Positions 1 through 10,875 of a stretch of DNA of 64,000 bases are shown piece after piece. The notes under the pieces are model-generated. The model was given only the letters and a program-made list of their open reading frames with translations, made no database searches and was not told the DNA's origin. This DNA comes from Capitulum mitella. Lineage: Eukaryota > Arthropoda > Thecostraca > Pollicipedomorpha > Pollicipedidae. The position numbers and the translations under genes were made by a program. The DNA lies in the NCBI GenBank assembly GCA_030062745.1, contig CP099839.1:26401324-26465323 (forward strand). Reading direction: 5' to 3'. How positions within the stretch are numbered: the first letter of the stretch is position 1; every line of letters begins with the position of its first letter.

Positions 1-1
1 C

Positions 2-158
2 TGGGTGGACGGCAGCCCGGTGACGGTGGCCATGTGGAGCGGCCAGGAGCCGCAGCCGAGCTCGCCAGAGCGCGGCTGCGTCAAAGCCTCGCGCCAGGCC
101 GGCGGCCGCTGGGTCACGGAGCAGTGCAGCACGCGGCTGCCGTTCGTCTGCATGACCG
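2..158 (+). CDS. C-type lectin exon: end of the lectin domain
   Basis: 52 codons plus one base, ending at a GTGAGC donor (159). It carries the C-terminal half of the C-type lectin fold, including two of the conserved disulphide cysteines. The 5' end is cut by the window. Confidence 0.8.
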
Positions 159-1678
159 GTGAGCGGGTCGATTGGCCTGAACCCCTGCCCCCCCCCCCCG
201 GCCGCCGGACGGTGGTCATCGTGGAACGCAGCTGTCCTCAGGGTGCTGTGAGTCAGCGAGTAGTGCGCCTATGAGGCAGGAGAGGCGGGAAATAACGGCA
301 GTGGCGCGATCTGGTCAGTCTGTGTTGTATTTGGATCTGTTTGCCGCTGGCAGGAGCGCTGTTGACTGCCGTCAGCCGGCCAGCCGGAGCCGCATCTAAG
401 CGACCATCTAAAACCATTTGCCAATGGTATCCTCTGTCGACTCAGTCCATATTCGTCAGTCGTCCGTCACGTCCGACTTTTCACTCATTGATCATGTTTA
501 TAGGACTACTTTCATCAACGGTCTGTCGCGTCGCACCGTCTCTATCAGAGGCCAGAGTGAATGCGCGTGGCTCAATGACCTCTTCCGCAGGACAGTTTCC
601 ATTTGGAACATACCGCGTCGGACTACATTCGTTTTCACTGTTTCGTGTCGCGTCATCTCCGTCATGTTTCGCGCCGGTCTGTCCCGTCACCTGCGTCATG
701 TTCCACCAGTGGCGGACCGTCCTGTGACCGGCGCCGCGGCTGGCGGTGGCGGCGGCGGCGGCTGGGCCGTGTTCGGCATCGTCTGCCTGGTGCTGGTGCT
801 GGTGGTGGCGCTGGTCGGGCTCGGCCTGTGGCTGGCCGGCCGGCGCAGGCTGTTCGGCTGGCTGCCGCGCCGGCTGGCGGCCCACAACTCGGTGGAGAAC
901 CTCGCCTACCATCACCGCGATGAGGCCATCTCCTCCGACTGGTGAGGACGGTTTCACGAATCACCCCCCCTGTACGTTTTGGTCATGAGAGGAGCTTTTA
1001 GTTCGCAGTATGGTCTAGTTCACACGAGGGAACGTTGTTTAGATGCATGTAATGTTACGATCTTTCACGTGACAACGTAGTTATAATCACGGGCCAGCCC
1101 TCCGTCTCTCCGGAAGATGGCTTGACATTACAATGTTAAATCCTTAAGATAAGCTAGTGATAATCTCTGAGACCGACCTGCCTCGGACTAACCAGAGTTG
1201 TTCTGCAATTTTGATCATGCTGCAAGTTCTAGAACTTCTGAACTTATCACAACAGCACCAGTGTAACGTACTGGAGCATGCAGCTTTTAACTGAACTTGT
1301 AATGAAGGAACTTTGCTTTTGCTCTGAAAGTTCATTGGTGCAACGAGGCAAAAACAGACAGCTACTTTGGTGGACACCTTTGGACTGTCTTTTCCACCTC
1401 CATTAGACCCGTGTTTTCTGTAACCTGAAGGGGTGTTGATCGGTAATTCATAATTCATAAAAAATTCATAAAAATTCATAAAAACGTAGTTATCACAAGT
1501 GGGTCCGTCCATGTCCTCTCCCCTCAGCAGACCCACCGAGTGGTTCCTCAGTGGTCACGAGGCGACTGTCCACTGTTCCAGGCCGAACCGAGCCAACCTC
1601 GAGAACGGCGGCCTGGACGGTGCCGCCGCAAACCGCTGGGGATCCCAAGAGCAGCTGGTGGTCAACGAGGACCTGTGA
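2..1678 (+). CDS. Membrane C-type lectin, 3' part of gene (three exons)
   Basis: The gene enters the window from the left, so its N-terminus is not visible. Exons 2-158, 710-941 and 1582-1678 join in phase (codons split G|TG = Val and TG|G = Trp). The first exon encodes the end of a C-type lectin domain: a Trp-Val-Asp-Gly start, an internal MWSG, then Cys-Val, GRWV, EQC and FVC, which supply the conserved late cysteines and tryptophan of the fold. The second exon encodes a glycine run, one strongly hydrophobic membrane segment, a basic stop-transfer stretch (GRRR) and a tail containing ENLAYHHRDE. The third exon adds 31 tail residues ending VVNEDL and a TGA stop. The family binds glycans or proteins at the cell surface; this layout suggests a single-pass receptor with the lectin domain outside. 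No ligand can be named. Sure of the domain, fairly sure of the exon joins. Confidence 0.8.
710..941 (+). CDS. C-type lectin exon: transmembrane segment and proximal tail
   Basis: Starts after the AG at 708-709 and ends at a GTGAGG donor (942). It encodes a glycine-rich linker, a hydrophobic span rich in Leu, Val and Gly, the GRRR stop-transfer signal and the tail start. Read past the donor, the frame stops at once (Trp then TGA at 943-945). Confidence 0.75.
1582..1678 (+). CDS. C-type lectin last coding exon: distal tail
   Basis: Follows a CTGTTCCAG acceptor. One base completes the Trp codon, then 31 residues and TGA (1676-1678). The tail is acidic and polar (GSQEQLVVNEDL). Support is the acceptor, the exact phase match and the GC-rich composition like the upstream exons; no homology was recognised. 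Confidence 0.6.
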
Positions 1679-2605
1679 GCGGCCGGGGACACTCGAGGGG
1701 CCCTGTGACGCTGGAGAGCGCCTCGTGGGTGCCTCAGTCCCCGCGCCTGTGGGGCGATTCACGACGGCGTGAGCGACATCGTCGGCGGAAATGTCGGGTG
1801 GTTTCCGTGGCGTGCCAACAGACATTCACTGCGGGGTCTTACATATCTGGCACGGTAGACGTGTGCAAGGCTGGCTGGCTCGGTTCACAGACGACGAGTT
1901 GGATTCCCGCGGCGATAACATCTGATATTCTGCTACTGCGACGAATCCTGGGTGTCGAAAAATCCGTGCATCTTTCGTCTGTACGCATGTATGTTGTACG
2001 ATGTGCACGCATGCTGGACGGTTTCCAGTTCTTGACCGCTTGTCGAAAAATCGGGAAGCCCTGGTCTATATTGTAAACTGCTCTGTGGACGGCTTAAAAA
2101 CAATCTCAGCATGCAAATCGAAAGTCTGCTTCAAATACACGTTCATCATTACGAATGCAAAAACAAGGGCGAACACAACCACGCGCCTTTCACGGAAGAC
2201 TGGACGGAATCGTAGATGTGATGCGGGTAACCCCTGTGGAAGATTTCCTCCGTAGTCAGGTGATAGCAGTCGTCATAACGGCCGTAAGCACCCAGCGCCA
2301 CATACGAACCCACGCTCAAACAGTCTGAGAGAAATATGCGGGGAGATAAGGCATATCATGCAAGATACGGCAATAAATGTGTCAGAAATGAATACGAGAT
2401 AACAACAGACGCCATCGTGGCGCACAGAAAACGTCGCACATCAGATCTGGGCAAAACGGACGCGCATAAAACCTTTATACAAGGCCGCGTATCAGATGTT
2501 AAAAGCTAATCGCGCATCAGATCTTGATAAGTGGTGCGCACACTGGTCTTGACAACAGGTTCCGTGCACGTAGTGTGAAGACGGAACGTTGCGAGAGCTC
2601 ATCGC
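1679..2605. other. Tail-to-tail intergenic space
   Basis: Lies between the stop of the lectin gene (+) and the stop of the CALML4-like gene (-). It should contain both 3' untranslated regions. The only canonical polyadenylation signal noticed is AATAAA at about 2372-2377 on +, suitable for the lectin gene. No further coding sequence was recognised. Confidence 0.5.
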
Positions 2606-2706
2606 TCAGTAGTAATCGGGCACCGGAGCGCACACGATCTTCACAAAGTCGTCGTATTTGACGAAGCCGTTCGGCTGTATGTTGGCCTCGCGGAAGATCT
2701 GGTCCA
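2606..2706 (-). CDS. CALML4: CALML4 exon 5: EF-hand 4 and stop
   Basis: Acceptor TTCCCAG. Encodes VDQIFREANIQPNG, VKYDDF and the PVPDYY terminus, then TGA (complement of 2606-2608). The fourth loop keeps Asn-Gly and Asp but lacks the usual first Asp. Confidence 0.9.
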
Positions 2707-5700
2707 CTGGGAACGACGAAACGACATTACGGTCGCCGTAAACGCAGCATGGTCCAGTTTCGTCTTTATGCCTAGTCCTCATGATCAACCGCAACGCCCA
2801 GCTCGCATCGGTGCGACAGGGAGAAAGAGTATAAACTACGCTTAACTGGCCTGTGCTACCAGCATGCCTGCTATGATCCTGTGTGGCGCTAGATTCAATA
2901 CACGACACACGTCCACAGCGAGCACATTCGGAAATGTGTTTCACAAGATAACTTAACCTTCCATTTTCATGCCGGTAGTAATACCGTCGGGAACAATTAT
3001 CCCTTTGCCCAAATGAGCTAGTGTCAGGGTGACCAGCTCACCTTCACGTGGGCTCAGACATTCGCCCCAGCGCAGCAGTATATGACGTAGGTTACGGGCC
3101 GAAATATAACCACGGCGAGAAGTGTCGTGACCTTTGAACGCCTGGATTATCTCCTTCGGGATTTTCTCTTGCTTCGTGTGCTGATGCATCACGTCCAGAA
3201 ATTCAGCGAAGGTCATCTTTCCACCTGCAAAAATAGACGTGGCTTGGTGTGAAGGTTACTGAGATCGCCTTGTGACCGAAAGGTCTCCGGTTCATGGCCG
3301 GGTACCAACGTCATTTCACCGTTCCACAACTGGCACGAGAGGCTGCGATGCGAAATGACCGTGGTAGTCGAGCGCGTCGACCATTAGCTGAGCAACCATC
3401 ACCACCTAGAAAAATAACATACCATGAGGCCGCTTAATCGTATAAAAAAACACTCCCACATTCAACGATCTTCTTTCCAATACGATTCAGCATTTAACCA
3501 CCCATCACCCAATCAGGCATTTAACACCCTGGCCCAACCGGAGTCAAACCTTCACCAAAAATACATCCACTGTTTGTATCCCTGCGTCCCGCCCACCAGC
3601 ACACAACCCATAAAACTTGGTTCCCTGCATCTCACAACAATATGAACTGTGTTGGAGAGGAGTGGTAGTCCAGCATTTACCTTTGTCCTTCATGTATTTG
3701 CGAAGTTCGGCTATGGTCGGCGACATTCCCAGAGACCTCATTATGACGGTCAGTTCGTCCATGGTCGTGATCTGACCGTGGCGAGCAAACAGGTGGAAAC
3801 AATCACGGAACTCTGCAATAAAGTCGCACGGACTGCCAAAAACTCATAACTAGGTTTTGCTGCAGCGGACAAAAGATAACAATGTAGTTATTGTTCGGCA
3901 AAAATGGCTAACCATACAAACAGAAACTTACAGACAACATTATGGATGTTTCAGCCTCTAAATGCTTTTCTAGGGATGGGCATTTAATGAACAGTGATTG
4001 CTTGAACATTTGATACACACATATGATCAAATTCTCTTTATTCACATGGTAATAGAAAGATACACCAGATACAACATCATACTCTGAAATGAGGAAATGC
4101 ATCATTACGAACACTTGCACATAAACCCAGATAATCTGCTAATTTCTCAAATGGCATTATTCTTGAAACTTATGACAAACAGATGTTCTCCAATATATTT
4201 CACACTCATAACACAAAATAAGGCATGAAATCTCACCATCAATGTCTTGCTCCTTGAAAAACCTGGCCTGGAAAAGCAAAAAAATATTGATGGCAACTGG
4301 GAAACAGAGTGATTGTGCATATCCGTTGCATGCTTAATGCCTATCTTTATTGGGAGCCATAGAGCTGGATGGGTGGGGATTAGCCCCTTTTTTATTGCTT
4401 CTCAGTCAGAACAGGGCAAAGGTTTAGTTATAACACTCTACCACAGTGGGGTAGATAAAAACCCCATGGAAATAAAATCCATGCAGCCCCTCCAGCACAT
4501 ATGCACTGGGGATACCATGGGTCACCAACCAAACCATATAGGATGTATCATTCTGAGGACAGGCATCTTCTGTAAGAAAGCTTTCATAACAGACCTTCCT
4601 TCTGGGGCAGCTTAACATTAAAAGTAGTAAAGGGTAGGGTGATAGAATGCATGTATGTAATGTGAAGCTAAATAACTGGCCACAATTTGGAACAGCACAG
4701 GAGGTGGTACATCTTTAGCCTTTGGCTTTGGAAATCATGGTCACATGAGGATATACATAGAAGGAATCCATAAACACCAGGCTGGAAGAATGATTTTGTC
4801 AACTGATCTGGAAAACAAGGTTTTAGAAATGGCATGACAAGAAAATATAAAAAAGCACTCCAAGTGGACCAGTGCACAAGCCATGTCACAGGGGTCCACA
4901 AGATACTTGAGACAGAATGTACGAACCCAGTTTACTCCTAAAATTTGGTTCCTCATCAGATTTAGGGCACCCTATTTTGTAACTCACAAAAGCTGACTTA
5001 ATATTTCACCTTTGTTTCCTTTTGATCATCATAAGATATAAAGGACATCTGAAACAAATTTGGCACGGTTGTTGCTTGGTGAGCGGTGCTTTTTTAGGAA
5101 AAATATTATCATAATAAGAGTTCTCATCAAACCTGCTGACCCAAGGTGGGCTATGCTGACCAAATTTTGGTAGGTCTGTCCCATCCCTTTAAAAGCTGTT
5201 CCAAGCCTGGCTCACTGCCCCAACTCTGTTCCAACAAGATCTCAACAAAACCTGCCATGTTTTGCATACTGGCACATAAACTTCTATTCATGTGTACACA
5301 TTTGCCTTGTAAACATTTTTTCTTTAATGCTCCAGGGCACATGTACATTAGGGTGAATGGATAACATTTTCGTAATTCTTAATTTGTTGCAATTTGGCAG
5401 TCTGCAAAACATGGCAGACCAGTCAATGAGATGCTCGGGCACCTACAATCCTGCCTTAAACAGGACAGCCAGCATCTCTGCTTGGGGCTGGGGTGGATGT
5501 CATGACTAAGGCAGTGGTTGGTCTCCCACATTCCCTTGCTAAACTGTTTTTTTGATCATCTATGAAACAAGTCTTTTTCATGGTCATGTTGTTAAAATGC
5601 AACTGAAATGTAGTTCAGAAACTTTACACTGAACATGTCCAAACTAAGAAAACTGAATTCACAAATTGTAGAAAATAAAAATGCCTACTTAAATAATGAT

Positions 5701-6942
5701 TTCTCTCCCTAACTTTTATTCTGATTTTATTTTAATGGGGCTTAAGTGTATGGGAATTCAACAAACCCAGATAACAGAAGTGTTCTTCAAAAACCTTGGT
5801 ATCTGGTTGTAAAAAAATGAATGAAAAACAATAGTGAATTCACATCTGAAAAAAACTGAAACAAATGCAGTGCATCCCACCTTTTAGTTGTCCTTTACCA
5901 TTATCTTGTTTTATACCACCTCTGTAAGTTGTGTGTTGTGGCAGGGAATTTTTCCCAGAGTTAATGATGAACCCCAAAGTAGCTATGCCAATCTCAAAAG
6001 TAGCTAGCTATGCCAATCTGAAAATTTCTGCCCCAGGGTGGAAAATCTGGTGATGCTTTACTTTTTTGCCTTTCCACAGACCACTTTTGCTATACATATG
6101 ATCCAGAAGAGCACATAAACTTTCCTATGAAAGCAAAAAATGGTGACAATACCAATATGGTTTCCAAAGGAAATGCAGTTAAATTTCACCATAAGCAAAC
6201 ACAACCAGAATGGGCAGAACCATCTTGCTTACACTGCCTTCATTCCAAGGATGTCCTACATACTGTGTAACATTTGATACATCATCAGTAAATGATATTA
6301 GATGCCACAGCCCCATAAATGGATGTTCACAGGGTGTAATGTTGCACCAAAGGCAACCCTGCAGAGGGGCAGTATGGGATACTAGAGGCCACAGGCAGAT
6401 AAAGGGTGTGATCAGACTTGGCTCTGTCCAGCAGAGGTTAGGTTGTGTGACTACATAGGTTAGGTTAGGTTAGGTTGGTTGGGTCAGGTTAGGTTAGGTT
6501 AGGTCATATCAGGGTTAAGTTAGGTAAGGTTAGTTACCTTGTTTATTATTCACTATGTTATGTTATACTGATGGCATCATTAAGCCCAAAATAACTTTAC
6601 CTTGGGAATTGCCCTTTTGACTTTGTTACCACAGAATTGCAGCAGAAGTCAAACAGACAAGAGGCACAGCAGTCAGCAATGAATGGAGTGGGATATTATT
6701 TGGCAATTTTTTCACTTTCTTCATCTTGGAATGGTATTATGCAGTGACTGAATCCCAAGTATTTGTCTTAGAACTGTTGTATGAATTTTATGCTGTTTTT
6801 CACTGTCCGGTGAAAATGTCATGCAGCAGCAACATCCAAACTAAACCAAGTTATGGGCACAAACAACCAAAATGAACAATGCCATAACTTAATGCAAAAT
6901 GTGCTATGTCAATGGCGCGTGGCTTGTAAAAAAACTCACCAT
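2606..6942 (-). CDS. CALML4: Calmodulin-like protein 4 ortholog, complete coding region
   Basis: Coding exons on -: 6942-6940 (ATG only), 4267-4237, 3812-3681, 3224-3042 and 2706-2606. All junctions are GT-AG and in phase, giving 149 residues, the length of calmodulin. The protein starts MARFFKEQDID and ends PVPDYY, and aligns along its length with vertebrate CALML4 (MAKF start; RSLG.SPT in the first helix pair; FREA.I.PNG.VKYD.F near the end). In vertebrates CALML4 is a light chain of unconventional myosin in the brush-border intermicrovillar complex; a myosin light-chain role here is inference. The four EF-hand loops lack most acidic calcium ligands (for example the loop around ARHGQIT and the one around HDTSRRGY), so calcium binding is doubtful. 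The intron directly after the ATG is the classic calmodulin-family position and decides the start. Confidence 0.9.
3042..3224 (-). CDS. CALML4: CALML4 exon 4: end of EF-hand 2, central helix, EF-hand 3
   Basis: Acceptor TTTTTGCAG, donor GTGAGC. Starts GKMTFAEFLDVM and ends ECLSPRE, covering the linker KQEKIPKEI and the degenerate third loop. Confidence 0.9.
3681..3812 (-). CDS. CALML4: CALML4 exon 3: first EF-hand pair
   Basis: Acceptor TTGCAG, donor GTAAAT. Encodes EFRDCF through MKDKG: EF-hand 1 with a degenerate loop, the RSLGMSPT linker and helix, and the entry to EF-hand 2. Confidence 0.88.
4237..4267 (-). CDS. CALML4: CALML4 exon 2 (31 bp)
   Basis: Tiny exon with acceptor TTTTCCAG and donor GTGAGA. 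It encodes ARFFKEQDID plus the first base of a Glu codon, matching residues 2-11 of CALML4 proteins. Confidence 0.8.
4268..6939 (-). other. CALML4: CALML4 intron 1 (AT-rich)
   Basis: A 2.67-kb intron, clearly more AT-rich than the flanking coding exons. Apart from the TTAGG block near 6436-6536 I see no mobile element or open frame worth calling. Confidence 0.7.
6436..6536 (+). repeat. Interstitial telomere-type (TTAGG)n block
   Basis: Two short uninterrupted runs of TTAGG (about 6456-6475 and 6487-6503) with degenerate units around them (TTGGTTGGG, TTAAGTTAGG). TTAGG is the ancestral arthropod telomere repeat. The block lies in an intron, so it is an internal remnant and not a chromosome end. 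Confidence 0.75.
6940..6942 (-). CDS. CALML4: CALML4 exon 1: initiator ATG only
   Basis: On - the sequence reads ATG directly followed by the donor GTGAGT. The next exon begins with the Ala codon of MARFF. The 5' untranslated part continues to higher coordinates; its start is unknown. Confidence 0.75.
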
Positions 6943-7016
6943 GGTATAAGACGACAACGCTTCAGAACCTAGTTTGTGTTTTGTGGACGCGAATTGTAAT
7001 AGGCGGCAACCTCAGT

Positions 7017-7044
7017 AATATGTTTGTTTGTTTGTTTGTTTGTG
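7017..7044. repeat. (TTTG)n microsatellite
   Basis: Simple tetranucleotide repeat of about six units, 75 bp upstream of the CALML4 ATG exon, so probably in its 5' flank. Confidence 0.8.
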
Positions 7045-10000
7045 AGTTAGCACACACAGCCTCTTGGGCTCAGGTGTCCAAAGTCTTGGGTCAAGTCTTG
7101 TGTTTCGTCGGGCGTCAGTCAGTCGTCTGCTCAGTAATATATGGTGCACAAAATTGACACATATGTCGCAAACGCGCCAAGTCCACAGACAGTTTCTGGT
7201 TGGTGATCAGCTGAGCGGAACATTTTATGTCAAGAGGTCAATGAACCGGATTTAGAAATCGGAGGCCCTGGACTAAGCTCTACGCTGGGGCAAGGGCGTG
7301 GGAATCGGGGGGACGGGGGGGGGAGACTGCGGCTCCCCAACTTTTCTGAAGTTTAACATCGAGCCTATGGGCATTGACAGGAAAGAAATGAACCAAAATG
7401 CTTCTTTGACCCTCACCCTAACTGTGGAAGAGTTCCTGCGCCCCTGCACAGGGGTGTAATTTTGTATCTGTGCGTGCACATACATCTACAAACCAGATTT
7501 GTGCACCCAGAAACATAGCCTGTGAACTCATGAATCAAAAACACTTCATGGCCCCAGACACAACACTTCGACTTCATGATGCAAAAGGGACCCGAGATGC
7601 AAAGCAGGAATATGCAGATATGCGTGGACATCCACTACATGACTGAAAAAAGCACCACTGAAATGTGTTCATCACCGCACCCAGAGGCCACCGACCGCCT
7701 TTTGTTCCCACGTTTCTAAGCCTCTTTTTTGACCAAAAAATAAGGCACGAATTTCCGGAATCTGAAAACAAAGCAGTCGAAATGCGAGAAGTATTTCGTG
7801 TTCGGGGGATCAGGGTCGGCAAAACCCGTCCCGTGCGAAAATCCTCGAGACTGCAGAGTGCACGCACAAAGGATTTTGCGAAATTCCACCCCTGGCTTTG
7901 GGCCATGAAATAATTACCCGTATACTATTTCGCGGCGCGCAGTAGTGTCGCCGTCGTTCACTAGTCGCGACTTCATCTTTTCCTCCCCAACCGAACACGG
8001 CAGTGCCGATCGTGGAGCTTGTGTCCGTGAAGCAAGTATGGAGGAATCAAATTTACGCGCGAATCCGCGTGCTGAGTAATGCTGGTAGGCCCGAACGGTT
8101 TGCCGGGAAGGCCACGGCGCTGGACTGCTGTTCCGGGCCAGCTTGGTTGTTATGCGCTGAATGCTCTAGCTGATAGCTCAGCTGGCGGTAGCCCGGTAGC
8201 TCGGGCGTAATGGGACCCGAAGCCCGGTTTTCCGTGGGCCTAAATGTCGGTCAGGCGTCAGGAGCAGCCCGGCGGCCAACCGCTGTTTTCCGCCGTGGAG
8301 AAACAATTGTACCTGCTGATCTACAGTCTCTACTTGTGCTCACCGTTCCTCACTCTTCTCTTTTTGTATTGCACTCGAGAACCGTATGAACTGGATTAAC
8401 GCAGAGCCTTACTTCTACACACCTAACACCTGTAGGTCCTTTTCAAGTAATGCAGTGCTTTTACAGACGGGACAACCACGAGCTTGTTTAACAGAAAACT
8501 TTTCTTTCGGACATGACAACCGGCACGACGTACAATGGCACGTGATGTAAATAAGCCGGTTTAATTGGAAAAATCGTGTGCTTCGTGATGCCAGCGTAAC
8601 GAATACGACCCTGACGTACATTCGTACTTCGTCAAACCAGACGACAAAAAAGTCCGCACGTTTTGGCGTTTGTTTAAACGCATTCATAGATAGTACAAAT
8701 GCCTCCGTTTTCGACTCTTGGCACACTGATTTTAAAAATACCCCTAATTATGCTGATATCGCGAAAAAGACTTGCAATGTTCAGCCTGTTTCAGTACGTG
8801 ATGCGCTCCATTTCGGTGGTGATGAACATGACTGTGCACGACGTGCACTGCGACTCCGAGTCCAACATTTATTGCACCAGTTCCTACAAACGGAACACAA
8901 ACAACGCCCGTCGACTGAACTTCGTGTCTCTGTCTCCGTCGGACGCAGAGAAGCGGACTAAATGAACATTATTACGTAACTATTTCCGTCTGACTCGCAC
9001 ACTCGTCTGGTCAAGGTAACAGCCGGTATCGTGGGGAAACGACAACTGACCTGGTGCTGAGGCTCTTCAAAGAGCCAACGACAATGACCAACCCAATACC
9101 GGCAGCAACGTCCTACGTCAAAAAAAATGTGCCATTCTGGACCGTCCACGCCAGAAAATATACTATAGCATTTCATCAACATCAAGAAAAATACGCGTCA
9201 GTGGACAAACATACACAGCCATCTAGTGCCACTGAGGCCATATCATATCTTCAGTTTAAAAATACCGCTGACGCCTACCATCTTCTACCATTCACTCACA
9301 ATGGCATGGTTTTTTTCAAATGTGCGTGACTACTTCATGGCAGCCAGCTCTTTACCGTGAATGGATATGGTCGACACCGCAGTTAATGCATATGAATTTG
9401 TTTTGATAACAATGTTTCAAATCCTTCAGCCTGAACGGGCCGCCTCGTAGACACGGCGAACGTTTTCAACATCAACACTTACAAGCGACCAAAGAAATAT
9501 GGAGACAAGGACCACATTCAGGTGCTCAGAAGGGTCACGTTGGGCGCTGATCACTCAGATTTCTTCATTTTAACTCTGGTGTTGACGACGAAGCGTTCGC
9601 CACGTCGTAGCAGTATACGGGACGGGCCAGCAGGTTGCATCTTTGTGGAATCACGGAATTCTAATGCAGTTGAGACGCTACCCCTTGTTTCCCACTGGCG
9701 TGAATGACAAGAAAAAATCGGGACAAAAAGGAGCAATCGGACAGCAGAAGAGAACAGCTGGCCCACGGACGACCTGAATCCGCAAGAGTTCCCACCACCA
9801 TATACATATGAGAAAACTATCCCGGCATTCCTCAAAGCATTCCGCACTGCTTCCATAAAGAGCGTAAAAAAACAACGACGGAAAAATGCCTCCATAGCCA
9901 AAGAGTAATATCCTCCTCCCTGACCAAAAAATCCCGCAGTCAAAATGGCTGTTGTAATAGCATTAGCATAGTCCGCACTAAAAGACCTTTAACATACGAA

Positions 10001-10707
10001 AATCCAGACAATGAAATGACGCGAAATATTGGCTACTTTCGTGCCCAGAAAGTATTCCAAGAGCCATCGTAAATACGAATGTTCCCTCCTTTCTCCCAGT
10101 CGCAAAATGGGACGCGTCCAATGGTAAACGAAAGGCGTGAATCCTGTTCGCAACAGTCGCTGCACGAAAGGTTTGGCCACCGCCAGAACAGCCCGGTACT
10201 TGCCTTACACAGCTTCTATGGCGAATTTTACGAACTGCAAAAGCATTCGCATCGCTAGCACCGTTGCACAAACCGCGAACTCATCGCATAAATACTTTAT
10301 GAGAAAAAAACAAGCCAATTTTCTACAACCTCTGCCTTCAACAACCTGCGCTCCAACTGACCTAGATCAGGGCTGAACCAATAAACATTTTGTTTGTACT
10401 GAATACCAAACAAAAAGTGTGGCAAAATCTGCTAGCAAACACAGACAGTCGGGAGACGAGCGACAGAAAAAATCGAACTACGATCAACGTGAACACAACC
10501 GCCACGTCAGGCCCCCGGCTCGAATCCGCACGAGCCAGACTGACGGGTGACGTCATCCTATTCCGTGGCCGCGGCGCGGCCGCCAGGCGACGCCCCAAGG
10601 CCGCAGCGACATCTGCGGCGACGACGCCGGCGGCCGAGATCCGCCGCCGGGCCCACCCGACGCGTCGCCGACGGCGGCCCGGCGACGGACGGTTGCCGCC
10701 GGCCGCG
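7045..10707. other. Intergenic space between the CALML4 5' end and the PDK 3' end
   Basis: No gene family was recognised. Open frames here are short and mostly begin at non-ATG codons. One - frame (8726-8415) ends in a cysteine cluster (CHCTSC, then CPVCK) and might be an isolated exon; see findings. The CALML4 promoter should lie at the left end and the PDK 3' untranslated region at the right end, but neither is marked by a motif I can defend. Confidence 0.4.
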
Positions 10708-10875
10708 TCAGTTGGGCCGGGCCGACCACGCGCCGCCGTTGCGGCCGCCAGCGCCGCCCGTGTTGGCGCCCAGCACGTGCGACGACCAGTCGGGCGCGCG
10801 CAGGGCGCTCTGGTAGTGCCGTTCGCACGACTTGTTGAACACCGGCAACACCTCGTTGGCGTCCTTGGCCAGGGC
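10708..10875 (-). CDS. Pdk: PDK exon 8: C-terminus and stop
   Basis: Acceptor GTCAACAG. Encodes [16 protein letters not shown], the conserved APDW, then a Gly/Asn-rich end (GGAGGRNGG) and TGA (complement of 10708-10710). Confidence 0.92.
   Translation of the reverse strand, partial: ALAKDANEVLPVFNKSCERHYQSALRAPDWSSHVLGANTGGAGGRNGGAWSARPN

Noticed and set aside
943-945. TGA as the true stop of the lectin gene
   Set aside because: The base context is a good donor (GTGAGG) and a downstream exon fits in phase; kept only as a possible intron-retention isoform.
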